DNA of 31,107 nt from positions 1 through 31,107 of the IMG/VR virus record IMGVR_UViG_3300030103_001165; one strand, given 5' to 3'. This stretch comes from a virus. The first letter of the stretch is position 1. The number at the start of each line of letters is the position of its first letter. Positions 15,557 through 24,940 of this stretch are shown piece after piece. The position numbers were made by a program, and so were the translations under genes. The notes under the pieces were generated by a model. The model saw only the letters and a program-made list of their open reading frames with translations, had not been told where the DNA came from and searched no databases.

Positions 15557-16380
15557 CTAAAAAAGCTAAAGCAGAAAATGTTGAGGTTGCACCTCAAGAG
15601 GTTGTAGTTAAAGCTGCACCTACAGTAAACCCAGTAAAAAAACAAAGCTGGGAAGTAAAAAATAGAACTTACGTACTTACAGGAGGAAAAGAACCGTTAA
15701 CGTTTACAATTCCAGGCAAGCACAGTAGAAGACATCCATTACTTTGGTTTGATAAAAAAACCCAAACACAAAGAGAATTAAGATATGCTACTAATCAATC
15801 TTCACCGTTTAAAGATGAACAAAATGGAGAAGTTACATTAGGTCATATAACTTTTAGAGACGGAGTTTTAACTGTACCAGCTCAAAATGTACAATTACAA
15901 AAGTTACTTTCTTTATATCACCCTTATTTAGGACAAAGATATATAGAACATGTACCATCTGAAATAGCTGCTGATCAAGTAGAAGAAATCGAATGGGAAA
16001 TTCAAGCATTGAATCTAGCAAAATCTATAGATATTGATTTAGGAGAAGCAATAGTAAGAGTAGAAATAGGATCTCAAGTAAACAACATGTCTACTAGAGA
16101 AGTTAGAAGAGACTTGTTATTATTAGCTAAAAGAAATCCTAAGTTATTCTTAAGTTTAGCTGCTGATGAAAATGTACAGTTAAGAAACTTTGCAATTAAA
16201 GCAGTTGAGAATGACATTGTAATACTATCACCAGATCAAAGAACCTTTACATGGGGATCTAATGATAGAAAACTAATGACAGTTCCTTTTGATGAAAACC
16301 CTTACTCAGCATTAGCTGCGTGGTTTAAAACAGACGAAGGTGTTGAAGTATTTAAGTCAATAGATAAAAGACTAAATTAA
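15553..16380 (+). CDS. Virion-module protein after capsid (275 aa), unknown
   Basis: The gene is isolated between two UUCG-loop terminators and is driven from the repeated leader. The N-terminus is Lys/Ala/Val/Pro-rich and flexible (about 1-32). A beta-rich domain follows (WEVKNRTYVLTGGKEPLTF, HSRRHPLLWFDKK) and then helical segments (STREVRRDLLLLAKRNPKLF; ENVQLRNFAIKAVENDI) ending in a compact region with FTWGSNDRKL. There is no catalytic motif, membrane segment or Cys. Similar proteins next to capsid genes in other phages are usually head-associated, for example completion or decoration proteins. This is a context assignment only. Confidence 0.7.
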   Translation: MAKKAKAENVEVAPQEVVVKAAPTVNPVKKQSWEVKNRTYVLTGGKEPLTFTIPGKHSRRHPLLWFDKKTQTQRELRYATNQSSPFKDEQNGEVTLGHITFRDGVLTVPAQNVQLQKLLSLYHPYLGQRYIEHVPSEIAADQVEEIEWEIQALNLAKSIDIDLGEAIVRVEIGSQVNNMSTREVRRDLLLLAKRNPKLFLSLAADENVQLRNFAIKAVENDIVILSPDQRTFTWGSNDRKLMTVPFDENPYSALAAWFKTDEGVEVFKSIDKRLN

Positions 16381-16387
16381 AAATAAT

Positions 16388-16414
16388 AAGGGCGGATTCG
16401 TTCGCCCTTTTATT
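16388..16414 (+). terminator. Rho-independent terminator after the 275-aa gene
   Basis: AAGGGCG (16388-16394) pairs with CGCCCTT (16403-16409). The stem can extend by a G-T and an A-T pair around a TTCG loop (16397-16400), and the sequence runs into TTTTATT. It lies eight bases after the stop and shares the TTCG loop with the capsid terminator. The next gene starts 15 bases later, so part of the transcription must read through or restart. Confidence 0.88.
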
Positions 16415-16428
16415 AAAATAAAAATATA

Positions 16429-17193
16429 ATGGTAAACGTAAACGCAGTATATCAAACGGTGTTATTAATATTAAACCAACAGCAAAGAGGTTATATAACT
16501 CCTGATGAATTCAATAAGATAGGTACTCAAGCTCAATTAGCAATGTTTGAAGGCTATACTAGTGACTTGAACCAACAATATCGCGTTTCACAAAACGATA
16601 CTGAATATTCAAATAGAGTAAAAAATATACAAGAAAAGCTACAATACTTTCAACGTACTGCTACACCGGTATATAACGTAGTAACTAATAAATTTGATAT
16701 TCTAGACTTTGCTACTTATAACCTTAATCCTAATCAAGAATATCCTTTTGTATTCAACCCAAGTAGTGGTGCTGATGAGGTTTTATATAGATTAGGTACG
16801 GTTTTTTATAAAGATTATGATTTAGGTCAATACACACAAAGAAATGAGTTAAGACAATTATTACTTTCCCCTTTAACTCAACCAACAACTAATTTCCCTA
16901 TATATTTATATGAGAATGATACGTTGCAAGTATTTCCAAATACAATACAAGCAGATATAACTATATCTTATCTTAAAAGACCTGATAATGTATTATGGAA
17001 TTTTACTACAAATGCGGTTGGTGCATATGAGTATGCTCAAGGAACATCAGTTCAATTTGAATTAGATCCAACTGAACAAGATGAATTAATACTTAGGATA
17101 TTAGCTTATGCGGGTGTTATAATTCAAGACCCAACTATAATACAAGCTGCTTCACAACAAGTTGCAGCACAAGATAACAACGAAAAACAATAA
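16429..17193 (+). CDS. Head-tail adaptor / ring protein 1-like
   Basis: The 254-aa protein opens MVNVNAVYQTVLLILNQQQR and continues GYITPDEFN (21-29). I recognise this helix plus NxxQRGYxTPDEFN as a signature of ring (adaptor) proteins below the portal in crAss-like and related Bacteroidota podoviruses. The middle is beta-rich (YPFVFNPSSGADEVLYRLGT) and the C-terminus is helical and Gln-rich (DPTIIQAASQQVAAQDNN). The expected role is a dodecameric ring joining portal and tail. It starts after the second terminator and stands three bases from the next gene. The family link is from memory of the signature. Confidence 0.75.
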   Translation: MVNVNAVYQTVLLILNQQQRGYITPDEFNKIGTQAQLAMFEGYTSDLNQQYRVSQNDTEYSNRVKNIQEKLQYFQRTATPVYNVVTNKFDILDFATYNLNPNQEYPFVFNPSSGADEVLYRLGTVFYKDYDLGQYTQRNELRQLLLSPLTQPTTNFPIYLYENDTLQVFPNTIQADITISYLKRPDNVLWNFTTNAVGAYEYAQGTSVQFELDPTEQDELILRILAYAGVIIQDPTIIQAASQQVAAQDNNEKQ

Positions 17194-17196
17194 CAT

Positions 17197-18456
17197 ATGC
17201 CAATGCCAAATGGTGGATTAATCACCGAAACTAACAGTCAATATTACGCGGGTGCGCAGGGATTTGTAGTAACAGCGGTAGCGGGACAAACTGATTTTAT
17301 ATTTAACTTTAACACTCCTTTAAAGTTTGGAAATTGGGATCCTAACGAAACTGATTATGCTTTAAATAATTTTAAACTTTACTCAAGCGCAGATGGTATT
17401 ACATATACAGAATACATTTTAGCTTACGATGTAAAGGTACAGCAGAACGGTGATAGCTTAGTTCAAATAGCTGCAGTAGGAGGTATTCCACAAAACAATG
17501 TATTAGTATGTCAATTAAAGACTATTGATGGTGGAAGCTTTGGAGCTAGAGATGCTTATGGTACAACAACAGAACAAAACTACGGTAGTTATTCTTATTT
17601 AAAATTAAAAGACGTAATAAATAACTTTATAGTAGGTTATGTAGGTAAAGATAAATTAATACCAGATGTTAAAAGAAGTGATATAATATTTCACGCTAAA
17701 AGAGGATTACAAGAATTTAGCTATGATACTTTAAAATCTGTTAAGTCTCAAGAACTAACTGTGCCTCATACTCTTAGTGTTATATTACCACAAGACTATG
17801 TTAACTATGTTAGAATATCTAGAATAGATCAGTTAGGTGTACAAAGAATAATATATCCAGCTAACAATCTTACTGATTCTCCTTATGAATTACCTATACA
17901 AGATAATCTTGGTGTACCAACACAGGATAATTTTGAAGATAACTTAGAAAGTACTTCTATAACAGAAGAAAGATGGAAAAATGCTAACACAAACCTTATC
18001 AGTCAGAACTATAACTGGACTTTATATAATGAAGGTTTTGAATGGGCTGGTTACAACTGGGGTCAAGGAGGAATGTGGTACTGGAATTGGGGTGAACAAT
18101 ATGGAATGTCACCACAGTATGCTCAATACAATGGTTGGTTTAATATGAACGAAAGAGAAGGTAAAGTTTCTTTTTCTAGTAATTTAGTAGGTCAATTAAT
18201 AATATTAGAATACATCTCTGATGGACTTGCTTATGACTTAGATAGTAGAATACCAAAGTTAGCAGAAGAAGCTTTATACGCATACATATTACATGCTATA
18301 ATATCTACTAGAATAAATCAACCTGAGTACATAGTACAAAGATTAAAACAAGAGAAAAGTGCTAAGCTTAGAAACGCTAAAATTAGATTATCTAATGTTA
18401 AGTTAGATGAAATAGTACAAGTAATGCGTGGAAAAGCTAAATGGATAAAACGATAA
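17197..18456 (+). CDS. Tail tube/ring protein 2-like, with Trp/Tyr-rich loop
   Basis: The 419-aa protein has a beta N-terminal domain (about 1-125), a helical core at 134-183 (LKLKDVINNFIVGYVG, then RGLQEFSYDTLKS), and a C-terminal helical part ending RLSNVKLDEIVQVMRGKAKW. The C-terminal pattern YISDGLAYDL and NAKIRLSN is one I associate with tubular or ring proteins of marine Bacteroidota phages. Residues about 272-320 form an aromatic stretch (NWTLYNEGFEWAGYNWGQGG, MWYWNWGEQYG) with seven Trp. The likely role is a second ring or tube layer between adaptor and nozzle. An in-frame ATG two codons in (17203) is an alternative start. It couples to the next gene with a three-base gap. Confidence 0.72.
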   Translation: MPMPNGGLITETNSQYYAGAQGFVVTAVAGQTDFIFNFNTPLKFGNWDPNETDYALNNFKLYSSADGITYTEYILAYDVKVQQNGDSLVQIAAVGGIPQNNVLVCQLKTIDGGSFGARDAYGTTTEQNYGSYSYLKLKDVINNFIVGYVGKDKLIPDVKRSDIIFHAKRGLQEFSYDTLKSVKSQELTVPHTLSVILPQDYVNYVRISRIDQLGVQRIIYPANNLTDSPYELPIQDNLGVPTQDNFEDNLESTSITEERWKNANTNLISQNYNWTLYNEGFEWAGYNWGQGGMWYWNWGEQYGMSPQYAQYNGWFNMNEREGKVSFSSNLVGQLIILEYISDGLAYDLDSRIPKLAEEALYAYILHAIISTRINQPEYIVQRLKQEKSAKLRNAKIRLSNVKLDEIVQVMRGKAKWIKR

Positions 18457-18459
18457 TAC

Positions 18460-21400
18460 ATGCCACAAGTAACTAATACTTTTATAAGGTCTAAAATGAA
18501 TAAAGACCTTGACAATAGATTACTGCCAAACGGAGAATACAGAGATGCTCAAAATTTACAATTAAGTAGATCAGAAGGATCAGAAGTAGGAGAGTTTGAG
18601 AATGTCTTGCAAAACGAAGAGTTAACTTATTTGTATACAGGTAAAAGAACTACAGGAGGTGCAGTTGTTTATACTAGTAAAATAATAGGACAGTTCACTG
18701 ATGAAACTACTGAAAACATATACATATATAGCGCTGGCTATGATGGATCTGTAAGATGTCCTAGAGATATACAAGTTTTTGCCGCACCAGGTCTACCAGC
18801 TACTACTAGTACGGTTTGGCAACTGTATGATACTGCTGGTAATCCACTAGATCCTACTACTCTTGGATTAGAAGAAGATATGGTGTTGTGGGGTGACAAC
18901 TGGAATGGGCAACCGTCTGGCGCTGGTGGTCAAGAAAAAGATCCAGTTATTATTTCAATTACATCTAGTACAATAACAATTAGCCAATCAATTACACTAA
19001 GTGGCTCTAATGCTATAAACATAGGTTTTACTAACACTATACATAGGTATAATCCTACAACTAATATAACTACATTATTAGTTAGAGGATCTTTTCTTAA
19101 CTTTAATAAAAACTTTAGAATATACGGTATAAATCTACTAGATGATTTATTGTTCTGGACAGACAACCGTAATCAACCAAGAAAAATTAATGTTGAACGA
19201 GCTAACCCTACATCTTTAATTACACCAGTACATTATGTAAATGAAGATCAAATATCTGTGGCTAAGTACTATCCATATGAAACTCCTTTAGTTTTACAGC
19301 AGTCTAACTTAGAAGCTGTTAGTGGTACTTTTCCTCCTGCTCAACCTATAAAAGGATATCAAATTGAAACAAATCAATTTGTAGGAGATTATAATGTTAA
19401 AATAGGAGATATAGTTACTGGTTTTCCTGGTCAAGCCGACAATGAAGTTTGGCAAGTTTTATGGATAGAACCAACTGGTGGTAATAACGAAGTGATTATT
19501 TATAATAACTTTTTGTTATTTCCTGGAACTACTGGTGTTGCTTGGGCTGGAGGTAATTTAAACTTTTCTAGATCATCATCTACAGATTCTGCTGATAGAA
19601 AATTAACTAGAGGTTTTGATACTACATGTAAAACTGCTGGTGGTTTTCTCACAGGTGCTGTGTTAGATATAAATTATTTCTATACAAGTACTATAGATGA
19701 TCCTAGTGGTAATCCTACTCCTCAAATAGGGGATTTTATTACTAGTAAAACTATGGAAATTACTGGGTCAGGAGTAGTAGGTATTACTTTAGCTGATGAA
19801 GTATGTATACAAGAAGTTACTACTATAACAACAGGTCCAACTGGATCTATGGAATTAAAATTGACTCAACCGGTTACTGTTAATGTTGTTGGAGATGATA
19901 TAACTGTTTCTGCTAATCCTAACTATAGTTTAGGTCAAACGCCTTCAGAAGATTTTACAGGTGATCCTGATTTAATAGAAGAAAAATTTGTTAGATTTAG
20001 TTACAGATTTAAGTTTGAAGACAATGAGTATTCTTTATCTGCTCCATTTACACAAATATGCTTTATACCAGAACAACAAGGTATTTTTGGCAACGGACCT
20101 AACAACCAAACACAAGATCAAATAAATGCTTATGATTCAAGCATCGTAGAATGGTTTGTTAATTCTATTGATACTATAGATTTAAAAATTCCTTTACCAG
20201 ATGGAGGAGCAACAGCTAGCGATGCTGTTACTAATTTAATTGATGGGTATAAGGTAACTGATATAGAAATATTATATAAAGAATCTAATGCTACTTCTGT
20301 GAAAATACTAGAAGTAATACCTGTTACTAGCGGCTTAGCTTCTTTTGTTGAAGAAATTCCTTTAACATTTGCTGGTAGTGGTCCACAGTGGTATTATAAT
20401 TTTGATTATAAATCTATAAAACCTTATAGAACATTACCTACAAATCAACAAAATAGAGTGTATGACAATGTCCCTTTAAAGGCATTAGGTCAAGAGATTA
20501 GTGCAAACAGAGTTATATATGGTAACTTTTTACAACAACATACTCCACCAGCTAGTTTAGATTATGAAGCTTTAAATGCAGATAAATCCTTAGAGTATAA
20601 CAACTATGCACAATACCCTAATCATTCTTTAAAACAAAACAGAAACTATCAAGCTGGTTTTGTATTAGCTGATAGATACGGTAGAGCTTCTAGCGTTGTA
20701 TTATCTTCTAATGATAGTATACCTACAGCTCAAGGTTCTACACTGTATACGCCTTATAAAAGTTTTAGTGAAGTAGATAATATAGATGAAACAACCTACA
20801 AATGGTTAGGAAATGTTTTAAGAATAAAAGTAAACAATGGATTAACACCAGCTCAACAAGTTAATAACGAAAATACAGGTGAACCAGGTTTATATAAAGC
20901 AGAAAATGACACTAGCATTGATCAATTAGAAATAACTAATGGTGGTGGTGGTTATGTTGTTGGTGATATAATAAATCTTAGATACGGAATAGGTAATCAA
21001 GGTTTAGGACAAAACGCGGCGGTAGAAGTTACAGCTGTAGCTGCTGGTGTAGTTACTGGAGTTAATTTAATAAATAGAGGTACAGGATACGTTAACGGCA
21101 CGGCGTTAATTCAAAGCACAACTACTGGTGTAGGTGTAGGTTTTGAATGTACAGTAGAAGTTTACCCTGCTAATCCTACTGGTTGGCAATCATATAAGAT
21201 AGTTGTTAAACAACAAGAGCAAGAGTATTACAATGTTTATTTACCTGGTTATGTTTCTGGTTACCCAGTTATAAGTAATAGAGATTATGGTAGAGTAGCT
21301 TTTGCTGCTTTGCTAGGAGATAATATAAACAAAGTTCCTAGAGATTTAAATGAAGTAGGACCAACTCAATCTGAGTTTTCTGCGTCAGTCAAGTTATTTG

Positions 21401-23451
21401 GTAGAGTAAATAATCCAAATATAAATAATAATCAAAAAGCACTACCAGCAACATTTTATTACTATGAGAATAGACAATTTGCTTGGAATACTCAGTATTT
21501 TCCAGGTAGAATAAATGATGAAACAGTAACTATAGGACCAATTGGATCTGGTGGTTTAGAACTTGCTAACTCTCCGTTTCAAACACCCGCATCTCAAGGG
21601 GCTTTTGATAACTTTGGACCATCTGTACCATGGGGAACTATTCCTAATGGTCAATTACAAAGTTTTTACAATGTAGAACAAAATCCTTTAGCTATAGGAC
21701 TAGCTGTTGGAGCTGAGGAATCTCAACCTCAATTAACTCAACCAGTTTCTCCACAGTTAAATACATTAGGAGCAAAAGTTTCTGACCAAGGAATACCTGC
21801 ACCTACAAATAGAATAGGTTGTATGATACCGTTTTTAAGTGTATCAGAAACAGAGCCAGTTGAAAGTTTGTTAGAAATATTTTATGAATCATCTACGTCA
21901 GGTAATTTTGTAGAATTAAATAGAGCTGTAGTAGCTGGATATGGAGGTGTTGTAAGTTCTACATCAACAGCAACAGGGTTTGATGAAGATACTGCTAATG
22001 GAACTGTTATTTTAACAGCTTTTAGTTTTATTGATTCTGCTGGTAACGAATTAACTTTAACATCTGTACCAACGATAACAACTATAGTTGATGGTAATGG
22101 TGTTGATGTAACTGGATCTTTTACAATTGAATCAACTGGTGGTGGTGGATCTTTAATAGATTTTGATTTAAAAACAAACCAATTGTTTGCTTACTTATCT
22201 CAAACCACTCAATCAAATCAGTATTTCATATCTTTTGAAACTCGATACGATGATGGTGTAAATCCTGTTTTTGTAGATACCCTTACTAATCAAATAACTG
22301 TAACTTTAAATAATGTACAACCATCAATAAATGGGTTTACTCCAGCTTATGGAGACGATGCTGGAACAGAAGTTGCTTGTGGTTTTCTTGGAGGAGTGAC
22401 AGGTTTTACTACTTCTGATACAGGTGTATTTGGACAATTTACAAATGCTAAAAATGGAAGTGCTGACCCAACACAAGAGACTGATGAACTGTGTTATTCA
22501 CTAGCTGTAAGTTCACCTGTTGGATCAACAGCTGTATTTTCTATAGATCAAACTGGAACAGTCACTTTAGACGCTGGAACAACTGTTGATAAAACTTATA
22601 CTTTTACATGTACAGTTACTGATGCTTCTCCGTCTTGTGTTAACGATGCTAACAGTCTTAGTGTAGATTGTGTTATAGATGTTGTATTAGGAACACCTCC
22701 AGTAGATAGAGTGTTATGTTATGGTCCTACAAATGTTATGAATACTTTAGTAACAGAATGTGGTCCTTCATTAGGTGCTGGAGAACCTTTAGAGGTATTT
22801 TTTGGAATAAGCAGTGCTGTTAATTCAGGTATTGTAGGAACAGTTGGTCCAAAAATCGGTAGTGGTACACAAACATTATTAGCTAATATAGATACTGCTT
22901 TAGGTAGTCCATCAAATGGATATAGTTTAACATCTAACAATAGTCAAGATTTAGCTTACTACAATGTTTTAAACGAAGGAAGATTTGGAGCAAGTCCTAT
23001 ACAATGTGGAGGTGTAACTGAACCATTTACAACAGGAGCGTTAACTCAAGGTCAAGTACAAATAGTACCTACACTAACTAAAAGTGTCACTGCAGCAAGT
23101 CCATCAGAATATAGAACTAATTTTACAATACTATACAGAGCAACACCAACTGATCCTTGGCAATTAGCAACATGTGATGTTGGATCACCCGCTCAACCAG
23201 CTGGTGGAGTAGTAGGTAACTTTAACTTATTAACAGTATTAGGAGCACCTGGAGCTGTAGCTGCATTAGCTTATAATTTTTCAACACCAGGAGAGTATGC
23301 TGTAAGAAATAACGGAGTATATAGTGTTGGTTGTACTGGGTGTAATACATGTGCTAGATTTGATGTTGATTACTATGACGCAAACTCAGTTGGCCCTGCA
23401 CCTGGAGTATGTCCAACTTCATTAGGATTTCAATGTGTTGGACCACTGTAA
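18460..23451 (+). CDS. Large tail nozzle/stabilisation-type protein with adhesin-like C-terminus (1663 aa)
   Basis: The largest complete gene here. The N-terminus (NTFIRSKMNKDLDNRLLPNG, EYRDAQNLQ) and the segment near 510-540 (FVRFSYRFKFEDNEYSLSAP) match a family I recall from marine and crAss-like phages, where repeated beta blades build the tail nozzle. Other core segments lie at about 728-750 (NYQAGFVLADRYGRASSV) and 905-930 (NPTGWQSYKIVVKQQEQEYY). A Gly-rich block at roughly 815-904 (GGGGYVVGD; NRGTGYVNGTALI) appears inserted between core segments. After about residue 1155 comes a long extension with cadherin/Ig-like beta repeats and 14 Cys, ending GCTGCNTCARF and a Cys-containing tail. 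The extension may bind the cell surface. No membrane segment or enzyme motif is seen. Confidence 0.72.
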   Translation: MPQVTNTFIRSKMNKDLDNRLLPNGEYRDAQNLQLSRSEGSEVGEFENVLQNEELTYLYTGKRTTGGAVVYTSKIIGQFTDETTENIYIYSAGYDGSVRCPRDIQVFAAPGLPATTSTVWQLYDTAGNPLDPTTLGLEEDMVLWGDNWNGQPSGAGGQEKDPVIISITSSTITISQSITLSGSNAINIGFTNTIHRYNPTTNITTLLVRGSFLNFNKNFRIYGINLLDDLLFWTDNRNQPRKINVERANPTSLITPVHYVNEDQISVAKYYPYETPLVLQQSNLEAVSGTFPPAQPIKGYQIETNQFVGDYNVKIGDIVTGFPGQADNEVWQVLWIEPTGGNNEVIIYNNFLLFPGTTGVAWAGGNLNFSRSSSTDSADRKLTRGFDTTCKTAGGFLTGAVLDINYFYTSTIDDPSGNPTPQIGDFITSKTMEITGSGVVGITLADEVCIQEVTTITTGPTGSMELKLTQPVTVNVVGDDITVSANPNYSLGQTPSEDFTGDPDLIEEKFVRFSYRFKFEDNEYSLSAPFTQICFIPEQQGIFGNGPNNQTQDQINAYDSSIVEWFVNSIDTIDLKIPLPDGGATASDAVTNLIDGYKVTDIEILYKESNATSVKILEVIPVTSGLASFVEEIPLTFAGSGPQWYYNFDYKSIKPYRTLPTNQQNRVYDNVPLKALGQEISANRVIYGNFLQQHTPPASLDYEALNADKSLEYNNYAQYPNHSLKQNRNYQAGFVLADRYGRASSVVLSSNDSIPTAQGSTLYTPYKSFSEVDNIDETTYKWLGNVLRIKVNNGLTPAQQVNNENTGEPGLYKAENDTSIDQLEITNGGGGYVVGDIINLRYGIGNQGLGQNAAVEVTAVAAGVVTGVNLINRGTGYVNGTALIQSTTTGVGVGFECTVEVYPANPTGWQSYKIVVKQQEQEYYNVYLPGYVSGYPVISNRDYGRVAFAALLGDNINKVPRDLNEVGPTQSEFSASVKLFGRVNNPNINNNQKALPATFYYYENRQFAWNTQYFPGRINDETVTIGPIGSGGLELANSPFQTPASQGAFDNFGPSVPWGTIPNGQLQSFYNVEQNPLAIGLAVGAEESQPQLTQPVSPQLNTLGAKVSDQGIPAPTNRIGCMIPFLSVSETEPVESLLEIFYESSTSGNFVELNRAVVAGYGGVVSSTSTATGFDEDTANGTVILTAFSFIDSAGNELTLTSVPTITTIVDGNGVDVTGSFTIESTGGGGSLIDFDLKTNQLFAYLSQTTQSNQYFISFETRYDDGVNPVFVDTLTNQITVTLNNVQPSINGFTPAYGDDAGTEVACGFLGGVTGFTTSDTGVFGQFTNAKNGSADPTQETDELCYSLAVSSPVGSTAVFSIDQTGTVTLDAGTTVDKTYTFTCTVTDASPSCVNDANSLSVDCVIDVVLGTPPVDRVLCYGPTNVMNTLVTECGPSLGAGEPLEVFFGISSAVNSGIVGTVGPKIGSGTQTLLANIDTALGSPSNGYSLTSNNSQDLAYYNVLNEGRFGASPIQCGGVTEPFTTGALTQGQVQIVPTLTKSVTAASPSEYRTNFTILYRATPTDPWQLATCDVGSPAQPAGGVVGNFNLLTVLGAPGAVAALAYNFSTPGEYAVRNNGVYSVGCTGCNTCARFDVDYYDANSVGPAPGVCPTSLGFQCVGPL

Positions 23452-23481
23452 TAATTAAAGAAAACAAGTAATAATAAATAT

Positions 23482-24936
23482 ATGGCGACTACATTAGAGG
23501 TATCATATTTTAACACCTTCTGGTTAAAAAGATTAAAAAACATTAATCAATATCAGCAAAGAGATGGAGACGGAACAATTCCAGTTGCACCTATAGCTGG
23601 TCAGTTAGGTGGTGGTATAACTACTGGTACACCTACTAATCCAGAAAGTGACTTAGGATATGTTATTAGTAATGACACTTCTTCTATTGAAGTACCTGGT
23701 AGTGCGAATGTATTTGAAGATTGGTATATTGAAGAAGCTAGAATAAAAGGTGGATTTAATAATACCTCTGTAGACTTTGGAGTCAAAGCTTATATTGTAG
23801 AAGAAGAAGCTAGTCAAACTAGAAGACAAAACTCGTTAATATATTCAGGTGTATATAATGCTAAAAATGGTATTAACAATACTAATGAGTTTCCAATAGG
23901 TGAAGATATAACTAGAAGTGTAGACCCTGCTTCTGGTAGTATACAAAAGTTATATGCTGAAAATACTAATTTAATAATATTTCAAGAAAGAAAAGTTAAT
24001 AGAGCTCCTATAGATAAAGATGTTATATTTACTCAAGAAGGTCAACCTTTAAATAGTAATAGTAGATTAGTTATAGGAACACCTAGTGCTTTTGAAGGTA
24101 ATTTTGGTATCTCTAGAGATCCAGGTTCTTTTGCTGTTTATGGTTATAATAAATTTTTTACCGATAGAGATAGATCTGTCGTAATGCAGTTAGGACCTAA
24201 TGGTTTAAATGAAATATCTAACTATGGTATGATAGATTATTTTAGAGATCAACTATCACAAGAAGGAGAAATAGTGGGTGGTTACGATGTATATAATAAG
24301 AACTATGTTTGTACAATCGCATCGTCTACAGTAGTGTTTGATGATTTAATAAATGGTTGGGTTAGCTTTATGCAATACATACCTGAATTATCAACTAGTT
24401 TAAGAGGTAATTATTACACTTTTAAAAATAACGCTGTTTGGAAACACAATGATTTCGGTGGATATAATAAATTTTATGGACAAGAAGTTAAGTCAAGCGT
24501 TACCTTTGTATTTAATCCACAACCTAATAGAACTAAAACTTTTAAAACAATAGATTACACTGGTAGTAATGGATGGGAAGTACTTAGTATAGTTTCTGAT
24601 TACACAGGAACAGATACAAATCCACAACAACCTTTATTAGGTGATACAACTCATGTTGATCTTGCATCTCCAATATTAAGTTATGATGAAGGTTATTACG
24701 TAGATCCTAATAGTAATATACAGTATAGAGCTGGTTTTGATAGAAAACAAAACAATTATTATGCTTCTATTAAAAATGCTTCATCTACTTTAGCTGAAGA
24801 AGTAATAACACCAGGTAACTTATCTAGTGGAATAAAAGGACAATATGCTGTTGTAACTATAAAACAAGACGAAACAACAGATCCAAGAGGCGCAAAACAA
24901 TTGTTTAGTGTCGGTACTGTATACAACAATAGATAA
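23482..24936 (+). CDS. Tail stabilisation/nozzle companion protein (484 aa)
   Basis: The 484-residue beta-rich protein has a segment at about 205-260 (FEGNFGISRDPGSFAVYGYN; DRDRSVVMQLGPNGLNEISN; YGMIDYFRDQL). In the tail nozzle or stabilisation proteins of related phages I recall this as a beta-propeller-like blade. Here it is a separate gene after the 1663-aa protein, so two genes may share the work of one larger protein elsewhere, or the two may stack. No Cys-rich tail, signal peptide or helix bundle is present. It ends four bases before the GNAT-like gene. Structural role inferred. Confidence 0.68.
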   Translation: MATTLEVSYFNTFWLKRLKNINQYQQRDGDGTIPVAPIAGQLGGGITTGTPTNPESDLGYVISNDTSSIEVPGSANVFEDWYIEEARIKGGFNNTSVDFGVKAYIVEEEASQTRRQNSLIYSGVYNAKNGINNTNEFPIGEDITRSVDPASGSIQKLYAENTNLIIFQERKVNRAPIDKDVIFTQEGQPLNSNSRLVIGTPSAFEGNFGISRDPGSFAVYGYNKFFTDRDRSVVMQLGPNGLNEISNYGMIDYFRDQLSQEGEIVGGYDVYNKNYVCTIASSTVVFDDLINGWVSFMQYIPELSTSLRGNYYTFKNNAVWKHNDFGGYNKFYGQEVKSSVTFVFNPQPNRTKTFKTIDYTGSNGWEVLSIVSDYTGTDTNPQQPLLGDTTHVDLASPILSYDEGYYVDPNSNIQYRAGFDRKQNNYYASIKNASSTLAEEVITPGNLSSGIKGQYAVVTIKQDETTDPRGAKQLFSVGTVYNNR

Positions 24937-24940
24937 TTAT

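Noticed and set aside
18930-19166. 78-codon ORF on the - strand
   Set aside because: It lies wholly inside the long nozzle-like gene, has no leader, and its hydrophobic content follows from reading beta-rich codons backwards. The same holds for the other minus-strand ORFs of 60-130 codons in the window, including 5952-6338 over the holin gene.
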